Shown in pieces: positions 17,098-26,401 of a DNA stretch of 64,000 bases. Origin of the DNA: Paenibacillus prosopidis (GTDB lineage: Bacteria > Bacillota > Bacilli > Paenibacillales > Paenibacillaceae); contig NZ_QPJD01000024.1 in assembly GCF_003337375.1 (NCBI RefSeq), positions 1 through 64,000 on the forward strand. Reading direction: 5' to 3'. Each line of letters begins with the position of its first letter. Positions within the stretch are counted from its first letter, which is position 1. Made by a program: the position numbers and the translations under genes. The notes beneath the pieces were generated by a model that saw only the letters and a program-made list of their open reading frames with translations, was not told the origin of the DNA and ran no database searches.

Positions 17098-18060
17098 TTA
17101 ACGCCTCGCCGGATCGTACGGCTGACCAAGCGCCGCCGGTGCGTTTGACCGGCCGACTGCGCCTGCCAGTACGATAAGTGTTAATACGTAAGGCAGCATG
17201 TAGAAAAACTCAACCGGAATTTGCTTCGCAAAATCAAATAGCTGGGCGAAATTCCGAAGGGCTTGAGCTAAGCCAAAGAACAATGCGGCGCCAACTACAC
17301 CAAGCGGATTCCATTTGCCGAAAATAAGGGCCGCCAGCGCGATAAAGCCTTGTCCCGATATCGTATTATGCGCAAAGCTGCTCGTCGTCGTCAGCGTAAT
17401 GGTCGCACCGCCAAGACCTGCGAGAGCTCCGCTAAGCAAGACTCCGATATAGCGATATTTCGTTACGCTGATACCAACCGTATCCGCAGAGCTCGGATGT
17501 TCGCCCACAGCCCGCAGCCGCAGGCCAAATGGCGTCCGAAACAGGACGAAGTAGCTGATAATCGCAATCGCAATAACGATATAGGTCGTTGGATAAGCAG
17601 TGAAAATGGCTTTACCGAGCAAAGGGATATCCTTCAAAACAGGTATAGCCCACTTCCCGAATACATAATCAAGCTGCGGCGTTTGTCCCGAGCCTTCATA
17701 CAAGCTTTTTGTTAGATAGATGGCCAAGCCTAGCGCAAAAATGTTGATTACGACTCCGACAACCGTTTGATCGGCACGGAACGTAATAGTTGAAACGGCG
17801 TGCAGCAGCGCAACGAGAACGCCATAAATGGCTGCTGCTGCAAATCCCACCCAAGGGGCAGTTTCGGCTAATCCCGCTTGAGCCGCATAATCGGTAACGA
17901 CTGCCGCCGCAAACGCACCTGATACCATTAACCCTTCAAGACCAATATTTACAACGCCTGAACGTTCCGAATACATGCCACCGAGCGCTGTAAAGATGAG
18001 AGCGGTGGAAAATACTAGCGTGACATTAATAAGCTGACCGATGACTTCCAGCACGTTCAT
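17098..18060 (-). CDS. nucleoside ABC transporter permease (NupQ/YufQ-like)
   Basis: Inner-membrane permease of a BmpA-type importer. The product is 320 aa from ATG 18060, 9 nt after AGGAGG; the start follows the preceding permease gene by 1 nt. About eight hydrophobic segments are visible. The family signature GVVNIGLEGLMVSGAF lies near residue 40, with LRAVGEHPSSADTVGISVTKYRY near 200 as the cytoplasmic coupling loop and a short glycine-rich stretch after it. The set matches B. subtilis nupNOPQ (guanosine uptake); the actual substrate is not established here. Confidence 0.88.
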   Translation of the reverse strand: MNVLEVIGQLINVTLVFSTALIFTALGGMYSERSGVVNIGLEGLMVSGAFAAAVVTDYAAQAGLAETAPWVGFAAAAIYGVLVALLHAVSTITFRADQTVVGVVINIFALGLAIYLTKSLYEGSGQTPQLDYVFGKWAIPVLKDIPLLGKAIFTAYPTTYIVIAIAIISYFVLFRTPFGLRLRAVGEHPSSADTVGISVTKYRYIGVLLSGALAGLGGATITLTTTSSFAHNTISGQGFIALAALIFGKWNPLGVVGAALFFGLAQALRNFAQLFDFAKQIPVEFFYMLPYVLTLIVLAGAVGRSNAPAALGQPYDPARR

Positions 18061-18061
18061 C

Positions 18062-19144
18062 TTACACCGCCTCCTTCCGCTTGCTCGCACGTTTATTTAG
18101 AAAAGGCTTCAGGAACCACTTCACCAGTCCATGTGAGGCCACGAAGAAAATAACGGATCCGATAACGATACGTACGACTTCAGAAGGTACGCCCGCACCG
18201 AAGCTCATGCCGGTTGAGCCATAGTTAAGCCCACCGAATAAAATAGCTCCGAGCAATACGCCTACCGGCGTGTTTCCGCCAAGCAGCGCTACTGCAATTC
18301 CATCAAAGCCATACCCCCATGAAGCTGCCATAACCGTCTGATACCCGAATACGCCCAAAATTTCAAACACACCGCCGAGTCCTGCGAAAAGGCCGCTGAT
18401 AAACATTGATTTTACTATAGTGCGGTTAACGTTCATACCGGCATATAAAGCGGCATCCGGGTTATGTCCAACTGCACGCAGCTCGTAGCCTTGCTTCGTA
18501 CGCCATAACAAGACATAAAATACAACGATACAAATAATCGCAATAAATGTACCCCAGTGCATACGAGCCTTGTCCATCAGCTCGATTAACCAGTCAATCG
18601 TCAGCAATGCTGATTCATGAACAGGTCTCGACTTCTGCTGACCCTTCTCAACAAGAAACGTCGCAACGATATAATTCGACAAGAACAAGGCGATCCAATT
18701 CAACATAATGGATGAAATAACTTCGTTCACGCCGCGCGTTGCTTTAAGGAACCCGGCTATTGCCGCCCATACCCCGCCAAATACAGCACCGGTAATAACC
18801 GCTAATGGTGCATGTATGTACCACGGTAGGTCGAGTGTTACGCCCACAAGCGTAGCACCTGTCATTCCCATAATAAATTGTCCTTCAACGCCTATATTGA
18901 AGAGTCCGGTACGAAATGCGAAAGCGACCGCTATACCCGTAAAAATAAGAGGCGTAATCGCTCTTATAGCCTCACCAATGTTATAAGGACTACTAAACAG
19001 CTTGTCTAACAAGGAGTAGTACGCAACGATCGGGTTGTAACCGCCCGCCAGCATCGCAATGGCTCCGACGATTAAGCCAAGCAAAATCGCTACACCCGGA
19101 ACGAGGATAGACGATTTATTAAAAACCTTATTTAACGTTTTCAT
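18062..19144 (-). CDS. nucleoside ABC transporter permease (NupP/YufP-like)
   Basis: Second permease of the importer, 360 aa, with about ten hydrophobic segments. Shows the family motif LFNIGVEGQFIMGMTGA near 85-100 and ELRAVGHNPDAALYAGMNVNRT near 225 as the ATPase-contact loop, then GLFAGLGGVFEILG. The C-terminus is basic (FLNKRASKRKEAV). It starts 5 nt after the ATPase gene. Confidence 0.88.
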   Translation of the reverse strand: MKTLNKVFNKSSILVPGVAILLGLIVGAIAMLAGGYNPIVAYYSLLDKLFSSPYNIGEAIRAITPLIFTGIAVAFAFRTGLFNIGVEGQFIMGMTGATLVGVTLDLPWYIHAPLAVITGAVFGGVWAAIAGFLKATRGVNEVISSIMLNWIALFLSNYIVATFLVEKGQQKSRPVHESALLTIDWLIELMDKARMHWGTFIAIICIVVFYVLLWRTKQGYELRAVGHNPDAALYAGMNVNRTIVKSMFISGLFAGLGGVFEILGVFGYQTVMAASWGYGFDGIAVALLGGNTPVGVLLGAILFGGLNYGSTGMSFGAGVPSEVVRIVIGSVIFFVASHGLVKWFLKPFLNKRASKRKEAV

Positions 19145-19149
19145 TCCCG

Positions 19150-20694
19150 CTATCCCCTTTCCCTAGGCACAGCTGCAGCCGACTTATTACCAGCCATCAT
19201 GAGACCAAGCTGTTGGTCGTCCCGATTCTCTGCATCAACCTCGCCCATTAATCTGCCTTCGTACATAACGGCTATCCGATCGGACAAAGCGTACAGCTCA
19301 TCCAGCTCAAAAGAAACGAGCAATATCGCCTTGCCTTCGTTACGGGCTTGTACCAGCCGCTTGTGTACATATTCAATAGCTCCGATATCAAGCCCCCGCG
19401 TGGGCTGCACGGCAATCAACAAATCAGGTTCCTTATGGAGCTCACGAGCGATAATGGCTTTCTGCTGATTGCCTCCTGATAAAGCCCGGGCATTCGTGTG
19501 TATACCGGATGTCCGAACGTCAAACTCATCTACGAGCTTCACAGCGAGCCTATCCATCGCTTTATAATCAATAAGTCCGCTGCGTCCAAACTCAGGCTCG
19601 AAATAGCTGCCTAATATCATATTTTCGCTAAGCGTAAAATCGAGCACGAGTCCATGCTTATGCCGGTCCTCCGGAATATGTCCGACCCCTGCTACAGATA
19701 CCTCGCGAGGAGTCCGGTTGGTCAGGTCTTGTCCATTCAGCTTGACACTCCCGCCGCTTACTGAACGCATGCCGGTAATCCCGTAAATAAGCTCGCTCTG
19801 TCCGTTTCCATCAACACCTGCAATACCGACAATTTCACCTGCGCGCACATTAAAGGTAACGCCATTCAATGCATTTTTACCTTGCTCGCCCTTCATTTGC
19901 AGCGCATCTACCGACAATACCACTTCTCCAGGTTCGCGCTTTGTCTTCTCCACTTGAAAGGAAACGTCCCGACCCACCATCAGCTCAGCGAGCTGCTGCT
20001 CACTTGTCTCATCCGTAGTCACTGTTTTGACAACCTTGCCGCGTCTAATAACCGTTACCGTGTCAGCAAGCGCCATAACTTCCTTCAGCTTGTGTGTAAT
20101 AATGATGATGGACTTGCCTTCTGCAGCCAAATTTCGAATAATTTCGATTAACTCTTCAATTTCTTGCACGGTCAATACCGCTGTCGGCTCATCAAATATA
20201 ACGATTTCCGCGCCGCGGTACAATGTTTTCAATATTTCTACCCGCTGCTGCATGCCAACGGTAATATCTTTAATCCGTATTTGCGGATCTACTTTCAGTC
20301 CATAACGCTCGGAGATGCTCCGAACTTTCTCATTTGCAAGCTTATAATCAATCTTTAGCCCTTTAACAGGCTCATTGCCTAAAACGATATTTTCCGCAAC
20401 CGTAAAAGGCTGCACGAGCTTAAAGTGCTGATGCACCATTCCAATGCCAAGCTCAATGGCTTTAGCAGCGCCTTCAATAACCGTTTTCTCGCCGTTTACC
20501 CAAATCTCGCCTTCATCCGGCTGATACAAGCCGAACAAAATATTCATGAGGGTTGATTTGCCTGCGCCATTCTCGCCGAGCAGCGCATGGATTTCACCCT
20601 TTTTCAATTCAAAGTTAATCGAATCATTCGCTACTAGCCCAGGAAACCGCTTTGTAATTCCTTTCAACTGTACAGCCGCTAAGCTCCGGTCCAT
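19150..20694 (-). CDS. nucleoside ABC transporter, tandem ATP-binding protein (NupO-like)
   Basis: The 514 aa product has two ABC domains, as in RbsA- and NupO-type ATPases. Domain 1: Walker A GENGAGKSTL near 38-47, a signature region IKDITVGMQQRVEI, Walker B EIVIFDEPTAVLT. Domain 2 (from about 260): degenerate Walker A GIAGVDGNGQSEL, signature LSGGNQQKAIIAREL, DLLIAVQPTRGLDIGA with Glu replaced by Gln after the Walker B, so the second site may not hydrolyse ATP normally, which is common in this family. Confidence 0.9.
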   Translation of the reverse strand: MDRSLAAVQLKGITKRFPGLVANDSINFELKKGEIHALLGENGAGKSTLMNILFGLYQPDEGEIWVNGEKTVIEGAAKAIELGIGMVHQHFKLVQPFTVAENIVLGNEPVKGLKIDYKLANEKVRSISERYGLKVDPQIRIKDITVGMQQRVEILKTLYRGAEIVIFDEPTAVLTVQEIEELIEIIRNLAAEGKSIIIITHKLKEVMALADTVTVIRRGKVVKTVTTDETSEQQLAELMVGRDVSFQVEKTKREPGEVVLSVDALQMKGEQGKNALNGVTFNVRAGEIVGIAGVDGNGQSELIYGITGMRSVSGGSVKLNGQDLTNRTPREVSVAGVGHIPEDRHKHGLVLDFTLSENMILGSYFEPEFGRSGLIDYKAMDRLAVKLVDEFDVRTSGIHTNARALSGGNQQKAIIARELHKEPDLLIAVQPTRGLDIGAIEYVHKRLVQARNEGKAILLVSFELDELYALSDRIAVMYEGRLMGEVDAENRDDQQLGLMMAGNKSAAAVPRERG

Positions 20695-20748
20695 TCTTCA
20701 TCATCTCCCCGGTATATTACCGCTATGCAAGCACATGCCCTTTGTTAC

Positions 20749-20782
20749 CAAAAAAGGACAAGACCGGCCCGAAGCCGGTCTT
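20749..20782 (-). terminator. partial terminator between binding protein and ABC genes
   Basis: On the minus strand, ACAAGACCGGC and GCCGGTCTTGT surround a TTCGG loop, followed by CCTTTTTTGG. It lies about 65 nt after the binding-protein gene and before the ATPase gene. It probably stops part of the transcripts, giving more binding protein than transporter. Confidence 0.85.
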
Positions 20783-20847
20783 GTTTGGTACATCGACAAA
20801 CGATCCTCAGGCAAACTACTTCATATGATGCCTTTGAAACGAGGAAA

Positions 20848-21900
20848 CTATTCAGTCGGCACCTTAATCTCACCGCTTACGATTTTCTGTTTATATTCTT
20901 CTACCTTCGCAAGTATATCAGCCGGAACGTTCTTCGAAGAGGTTTCCGGCAATCCTACAGCATTGTCCTTCAGACCAAGCTCCTGTACAGTACCGCCCGC
21001 CCAGTTACCCGCAATCAGGTCTTTGGTCACTTTATGAACGGCTGTTTCAACGCCCTTCATCATCGAAGTAAGAGTTACTTCATCACCGAATTCCAATGAC
21101 TGGTCTTTGTCAACACCGATAACCCAAATGTCAGCGCCGTTCTTTTTCCGGTCGATTGCTTCGTTAAATACGCCGTTACCCGTTCCGCCTGCAGCGTGGA
21201 AAATAATATCTACGCCTGCATCGTACATGGTAGCTGCAGCCAATTTACCAAGGTCAGGCTTACCGAAATCACCGGTGTAGTTAACTTCTACTTTAGCATC
21301 TGGTTTAACAGCTGCTACCCCCGCTTTAAAGCCAGCCTCGAACCTTTTGATAACCGGGATGTCCATGCCGCCGACAAAACCGATTTTGTTCGTTTTCGTC
21401 ATCAAGCCGGCCACAACGCCAACCAGGTAGGAGCCTTCGTGCTCTGCGAAAGTTACAGAAGCAACATTCGGCGCTTCAACTACGCTATCGATAACAGCAA
21501 GCTTAGCATCCGGATTCTCCGCAGCCACTTTCGTCATGGCATCGAAGAACAAGAAACCGATACCCCAAGTCAAGCTATATCCTTCCTTAACGAAGCTGTT
21601 CAGATTCGGCTCCATATCAGCGTCGCCTTTACTTTCGAGGTACTTCGTTTGAGCACTAGTTTCAGCCGTTACTTTCTTAAGACCTTCCCAAGCGCTTTGG
21701 TTAAACGATTTATCGTTTACGCCGCCAACATCGGTAACCATACCGATTTTAAAATCTTTACCGGTTTCATCGGATACAACAGCATCCTCATCTTTGTTTG
21801 TACCGGCGCCACCCTCATTTTCTTTGTTCGCTCCGCATGCCGATAGCACAAGCGTCAACGCAACGATCAGCACAAGCATAAAACTAAATGTTTTTTTCAT
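20848..21900 (-). CDS. BmpA-family nucleoside-binding lipoprotein
   Basis: Extracellular solute-binding lipoprotein of the importer. The 350 aa product has a lipoprotein signal peptide with LVLSACGA (lipid-modified Cys at about 22), an acidic linker, then the periplasmic-binding fold: IGMVTDVGGVNDKSFNQSAWEGL near 53-75, AEHEGSYLVGVVAGLMTKT, IGFVGGMDIPVIKRFEAGFKAG and HAAGGTGNGVFNEAI. These are hallmarks of the Med/BmpA purine-nucleoside-binding group. First gene of the operon, with its own promoter. Confidence 0.92.
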   Translation of the reverse strand: MKKTFSFMLVLIVALTLVLSACGANKENEGGAGTNKDEDAVVSDETGKDFKIGMVTDVGGVNDKSFNQSAWEGLKKVTAETSAQTKYLESKGDADMEPNLNSFVKEGYSLTWGIGFLFFDAMTKVAAENPDAKLAVIDSVVEAPNVASVTFAEHEGSYLVGVVAGLMTKTNKIGFVGGMDIPVIKRFEAGFKAGVAAVKPDAKVEVNYTGDFGKPDLGKLAAATMYDAGVDIIFHAAGGTGNGVFNEAIDRKKNGADIWVIGVDKDQSLEFGDEVTLTSMMKGVETAVHKVTKDLIAGNWAGGTVQELGLKDNAVGLPETSSKNVPADILAKVEEYKQKIVSGEIKVPTE

Positions 21901-21990
21901 ACGTTTTTCTCTCCCTGGCTCAAGTTTTTGTCCATCTGTGCAACCCCTGTTTACTTTCTTATTCTTGCTGTTCCTGGCCGCTATTATTTC

Positions 21991-22018
21991 ATTATAGTTA
22001 CAAAAAAATAAACGTCAA
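21991..22018 (-). promoter_or_regulatory. promoter of nucleoside transporter operon
   Basis: The minus strand has TTGACG, 16 bp, TATAAT, about 90 nt upstream of the binding-protein start. I see no purine riboswitch in the leader. Positions 22019-22180, up to the ftsH terminator, hold A/T-rich sequence and nothing I recognise. Confidence 0.75.
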
Positions 22019-22180
22019 TGATTTAACGTTAGGTTTCCTGACATCAAATCGCGGTTCACGCTCACATGTAACGTATATGTAATATTTCGACCAAAAAACG
22101 ATAAACCTCATGTTAGTTTTACTGTTTTTTACTAAAAGGTTTATATCCGTATTATAGGCTAAATCCGAACATTAATAAAG

Positions 22181-22225
22181 AAAAAAAAAGACGTATCGCT
22201 ACTTATTGCAAGTAGTGATACGTCT
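22181..22225 (-). terminator. ftsH terminator
   Basis: The minus strand has a 15-bp imperfect stem (AGACGTATCACTACTT / AAGTAGCGATACGTCT) around a short loop and a run of nine T's, about 26 nt after the ftsH stop. Confidence 0.92.
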
Positions 22226-22250
22226 ATTTATTGCTTGTAACTTTATCCTT

Positions 22251-24257
22251 TTAGCTCTTATCTGGATCTTCCGGGTTATCGCGCTTCTCGTCTTGTACAA
22301 GCGGCGTAACTTCATCCGCTTCACGTGACTGAATACGCACCTTCACATCTCCAACCGTCTCGATAATCGGGTCAGCTGTCGCTTCGGAAGAAATTTCGTC
22401 AGTGGATGATACAGCCCCACCGTCGCCTTTCAACGAGCCCGTCTCGATCAAACGTTTAATTTGATCCATTTCCAGCGTCTCTTCTCCAAGTAACGTTTGA
22501 GCAATCAGATGCATTTCCTTGCTCTTCTCCGTCAACAGCTTCTTCGCACGTTCGTAGCAATCGCTAATAATGCTTTGCATTTCTTGGTCGATCTCATACG
22601 CAATCGCATCAGAATAGTTCTGTTCATGCCCAATATCGCGTCCAAGGAACACTTGGCCTTGCGAGCTGCCGAACTGCATCGGTCCAAGCTTATCGCTCAT
22701 ACCGTATTCCATAATCATGCTGCGCACGATACCCGTAGCTTGTTTAAAGTCACTGTAGGCACCTGTTCCAATTTCACCGATGTAAAGCTCTTCCGCCACG
22801 CGACCGGCAAGCAGGCCGGTTACTTTATCAAGAAGCTCTTGCTTTGTTACAAGCATACGGTCTTCCTTCGGCAGCATAATGACGTATCCGCCAGCGCGTC
22901 CGCGCGGAATAATCGTAACCTTGTGTACCATGTCGGCATGCTCTAAGAAGTAGCCTGCAATTGTGTGTCCAGCTTCATGGTAGGCGACGATTCGTTTCTC
23001 ACGATCGCTGACGACACGGCTTTTCTTCTCCGTACCGACAATGATACGGTCAATCGCATCATCAACCTCTACCATGGCAATATCTTTCTTATTGCGGCGA
23101 GCAGCAAGCAGCGCTGATTCGTTTAGTAAGTTTTCCAGGTCTGCACCGCTGAAGCCTGTCGTGCGCTTCGCAATAACATCAAGCTTAACGTCTTTCGCAA
23201 GCGGCTTATTGCGCGCATGCACTTTAAGAACCGCTTCACGGCCCTTCACGTCTGGACGATCAACCGTAATTTGACGGTCGAAACGGCCTGGACGTAGGAG
23301 CGCCGGGTCAAGAATATCAGGACGGTTAGTTGCAGCAATGATAATAATGCCTTCGTTAGCGCCAAAGCCGTCCATTTCAACGAGCAATTGATTGAGCGTT
23401 TGTTCGCGCTCATCATGTCCGCCGCCTAGACCAGCACCACGCTGACGGCCTACAGCATCAATCTCATCGATAAAAATGATACAAGGAGCGTTTTTCTTTG
23501 CATTTTCGAACAAATCACGTACACGGGATGCGCCGACACCGACGAACATCTCTACGAAATCAGAACCGGAAATACTGAAGAATGGTACGCCTGCTTCCCC
23601 CGCAACCGCGCGCGCAAGCAATGTTTTACCTGTACCTGGAGGACCTACGAGCAATACGCCCTTAGGAATACGAGCGCCTACCAGGTTGAATTTCCGCGGA
23701 TCCTTCAAGAAATCAACGACCTCAACGAGTTCTTGCTTCTCCTCGTCGGCTCCGGCAACATCTTCAAAAGTAATCCGCTTCTTCTCTTCGTTGTATAACC
23801 GCGCTTTGCTCTTGCCAAAGTTCATTACTTTGCCGCCGCCGCCCTGAGCTTGGTTCATTAAGAAGAAGAACAGGACGAATATGATGACGAACGGAATAAT
23901 GGAAGTGAGGAAGGTTAGCCAAATGCTTGGCTGATCCATTTCCTTACTCTCTAATTGAAAGCCAAACTGCTCCTGCCAAGCGAGTATTTTCTCCTCCGCT
24001 TTGACGCTGACCCTCGACACAAATTGGTCGCTTTCCGCGCCTTCAGGCTTCTTATTATATTTACCGGTAACAAAATACGTTTGATTCTCATACTTAACAC
24101 TTAGTTCCTTCACATTGCCTGATTCTACTGCAGCGCGAAGCTCATCATATCGCAGGCCAACGGTCGTGTCATTTTGGCTGCTGATAAATTGAAAAATCCC
24201 AACCGTCACCAAAAAGATAATTAAATAAAAACCAGTATTACGGATGATCCGATTCAT
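22251..24257 (-). CDS. ftsH: ATP-dependent zinc metalloprotease FtsH
   Basis: Membrane-anchored AAA+ protease for quality control and, in B. subtilis, sporulation. The product is 668 aa from ATG 24257, 6 nt after AGGAGG. Two transmembrane segments flank an extracytoplasmic domain (about 8-26 and 108-128). Then come the AAA domain (Walker A GPPGTGKTLLARAVAG, Walker B CIIFIDEIDAVGR, second region of homology ATNRPDILDPALLRPGRFDR) and the peptidase domain with zinc motif HEAGH near residue 430. The acidic C-terminal tail is poorly conserved. Preceded by its own promoter. Confidence 0.97.
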   Translation of the reverse strand: MNRIIRNTGFYLIIFLVTVGIFQFISSQNDTTVGLRYDELRAAVESGNVKELSVKYENQTYFVTGKYNKKPEGAESDQFVSRVSVKAEEKILAWQEQFGFQLESKEMDQPSIWLTFLTSIIPFVIIFVLFFFLMNQAQGGGGKVMNFGKSKARLYNEEKKRITFEDVAGADEEKQELVEVVDFLKDPRKFNLVGARIPKGVLLVGPPGTGKTLLARAVAGEAGVPFFSISGSDFVEMFVGVGASRVRDLFENAKKNAPCIIFIDEIDAVGRQRGAGLGGGHDEREQTLNQLLVEMDGFGANEGIIIIAATNRPDILDPALLRPGRFDRQITVDRPDVKGREAVLKVHARNKPLAKDVKLDVIAKRTTGFSGADLENLLNESALLAARRNKKDIAMVEVDDAIDRIIVGTEKKSRVVSDREKRIVAYHEAGHTIAGYFLEHADMVHKVTIIPRGRAGGYVIMLPKEDRMLVTKQELLDKVTGLLAGRVAEELYIGEIGTGAYSDFKQATGIVRSMIMEYGMSDKLGPMQFGSSQGQVFLGRDIGHEQNYSDAIAYEIDQEMQSIISDCYERAKKLLTEKSKEMHLIAQTLLGEETLEMDQIKRLIETGSLKGDGGAVSSTDEISSEATADPIIETVGDVKVRIQSREADEVTPLVQDEKRDNPEDPDKS

Positions 24258-24285
24258 CCCCAACCTCCTCTCAGGCGCTTAAAAT

Positions 24286-24315
24286 ATTTTACCATAGCAT
24301 GACTTTCCATAACAA
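24286..24315 (-). promoter_or_regulatory. ftsH promoter
   Basis: The minus strand has TTGTTA, 18 bp, TAAAAT, about 28 nt upstream of the ftsH start, in the gap after hpt. Confidence 0.6.
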
Positions 24316-24355
24316 TAGAGGTATACGGAGAAGGGCATGTACGGGTGAATCGCTA

Positions 24356-24895
24356 TTATTTCTCATATACTTCCGGCTTCAAAATGCCGATATAGGGAAG
24401 GTTGCGGTATTTTTCCGCGTAATCCAATCCATAACCGACAACAAACTCGTCCGGCAGCGTAAAGCCCTTGTAGTCGGCTTCCAGCTCAACCGTACGGCGT
24501 GCCGGTTTATCAAACAATGTAACGACAGTGACCGACTTCGCGTTGCGACGCTCAAGAACATCAATTAAGTAGCTGAGTGTCAGTCCGCTGTCGATAATGT
24601 CCTCAACAATAAGAACATCGCGGCCTTCGACCGATACATCGAGATCTTTAATAATTTTGACGACGCCTGACGACTTCGTGGATTGTCCATAGCTGGACAC
24701 CGCCATAAAATCGATCTCAAGCGGCACATTAATTTCTTTAACCAAATCAGCCATAAAAATAAAAGCGCCTTTAAGAACGCAAATAACGAGCGGATTACGT
24801 CCGCCAAAATCCTTGCTCAGCGTTTCGCCAAGCTCCTTGACCTTTGCCCCAATCTGCTGCGCATCGTACAACACTTCTTGAATATCGTTTTGCAA
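24356..24895 (-). CDS. hpt: hypoxanthine phosphoribosyltransferase
   Basis: Purine salvage: hypoxanthine or guanine plus PRPP to the nucleotide. The 179 aa product has the PRPP-binding signature DVLIVEDIIDSGLTLSYL (about 95-112), VCVLKGAFIFMADLVKEI near 40-58, the DFMAVSSYGQSTKSSG flexible loop, and VVGYGLDYAEKYRNLPYIG near the end. It follows tilS, as in Bacillus, where TilS and HprT form a regulatory complex acting on ftsH. Confidence 0.96.
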   Translation of the reverse strand: MQNDIQEVLYDAQQIGAKVKELGETLSKDFGGRNPLVICVLKGAFIFMADLVKEINVPLEIDFMAVSSYGQSTKSSGVVKIIKDLDVSVEGRDVLIVEDIIDSGLTLSYLIDVLERRNAKSVTVVTLFDKPARRTVELEADYKGFTLPDEFVVGYGLDYAEKYRNLPYIGILKPEVYEK

Positions 24896-24946
24896 AGTAT
24901 AAATCCCCCTACGCCTTAACTATGTTTATGAGTGTACCAGTGCTTC

Positions 24947-26359
24947 TTATTCGTTGTCCGCCCGGATGAACAGCACGTCTTTCGTATGTGGTTCCGTAAG
25001 GGCATGATTAGACCTGCGGATGCCGGGAATCCAGAGCAATCGTCCGGCAGCATCAAACAGCAGCGGATATAACTCCCTTTCCGACGGTGCTATCTTCTCG
25101 TCAACGAACATATCTTGCACTTTTTTCGAACCATTTAATCCTAAAACTTGAATTCTGTCGCCCGGCCGCCGATTACGAACGACGAGCGGATAAGTCAGTT
25201 CAGCAGCATCAAAGCATGCTTCGTAACGTGAAGCCGGCTTGCAGTGCTGCGAGGCAGACTTATAGAAAAACTGAAACGTCCAGCCGCTTCGCTCAACCTT
25301 CAAGCTGGCTGCATTTCTTCCCACTTCGCACAAATAGCCGATTGTATCGCTTACTGTGTGCTGCGGTACCTGAAGCCACCGCATCACATCATACTCACGC
25401 ACGCAGCGAATACCGGCACCGGCGTCGATTCGCCATGTTCCAGGCGCCCCAGAGGCAGCGGCTAGCCGCATCGTCTCAATCTGTTCGAAGGATATCTTTT
25501 CCGTTTCTTTAGAAAGATAACTTAATATTAGTTTAATCAATCTCCTTTGTAAAGCGACATGGAGGCCGCACAAATCGTTGCAGCTTACCGCGCATTCATC
25601 AGGGGATAAGGTAACGAGCTGCGCAAATAACGCTTCGGTTTGTTTCTCCATCCATTCGTCTTCCGCCCCTGCCACTTCAGCGAGGCGCTGCAAGGATTGG
25701 GGCAATTGCGGATTATACCGGGACAAGTAAGGTAAAATATCCAGCCGGATAATATTCCGGAAATAATAGCGTTCCTTATTACTGCTGTCGGTACAGTAAG
25801 GCACATGCTGCTCATCGCAGTAACGCAGAATGTCTGACTTGTTCATACGAAGCATCGGGCGGATAAGTTCCACGTTTTTTTCGCTGCGTTTACTGAGAAT
25901 GCCCGCTAAGCCTGTTAAACCTGTCCCGCGTATAACGCGCATAAGGACTGTCTCTGCCTGATCGTCCGCATGATGGGCTAACGCGATACGCGAAGCGCCA
26001 TACCGCTGAGCAATTTCGTGAAGAAAGGCGTACCGCTTCTCCCGTGCGGCGACTTGTCCGTTTAATCGGGTTTCTTCTATATAAGCAGGCAGATCGAAAG
26101 TAACCGTCTCACAAGTCACTCCCAGCTTCTCCGCATAGGCTTTAACGACCACCAGCTCATGTGCCGACTCGTCTACGCGAAAGCCGTGATTCACATGAGC
26201 CGCGATGACCGATATTTTGCCTTCCTGCGCTAGGGCAGATAACATATGAAGCAGCGCCATCGAATCCGGACCTCCGGATACAGCTGCTACAATTCGATCG
26301 CCCTCCGCCCACAATCCGCGCTCTATCGCAGCTCTCTCTAGTTCGTATCGCAGATTCAT
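24947..26359 (-). CDS. tilS: tRNA(Ile)-lysidine synthase
   Basis: Modifies C34 of the tRNA-Ile CAU anticodon to lysidine so it reads AUA. The product is 470 aa from ATG 26359, where AAGGTGA lies 8 nt upstream; an in-frame start 6 codons upstream has no such site. The PP-loop SGGPDS is at about 28-33, followed by AHVNHGFR and ALAHHADDQAETVLMRVIRGTG. The C-terminal domains include NRRPGDRIQVLGLNGSKKVQDMFVDEKI, typical of TilS. Confidence 0.94.
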   Translation of the reverse strand: MNLRYELERAAIERGLWAEGDRIVAAVSGGPDSMALLHMLSALAQEGKISVIAAHVNHGFRVDESAHELVVVKAYAEKLGVTCETVTFDLPAYIEETRLNGQVAAREKRYAFLHEIAQRYGASRIALAHHADDQAETVLMRVIRGTGLTGLAGILSKRSEKNVELIRPMLRMNKSDILRYCDEQHVPYCTDSSNKERYYFRNIIRLDILPYLSRYNPQLPQSLQRLAEVAGAEDEWMEKQTEALFAQLVTLSPDECAVSCNDLCGLHVALQRRLIKLILSYLSKETEKISFEQIETMRLAAASGAPGTWRIDAGAGIRCVREYDVMRWLQVPQHTVSDTIGYLCEVGRNAASLKVERSGWTFQFFYKSASQHCKPASRYEACFDAAELTYPLVVRNRRPGDRIQVLGLNGSKKVQDMFVDEKIAPSERELYPLLFDAAGRLLWIPGIRRSNHALTEPHTKDVLFIRADNE

Positions 26360-26401
26360 ATGTACGCTCACCTTCATTTCTCTTCTTCACTTCAACCCAT
26401 T

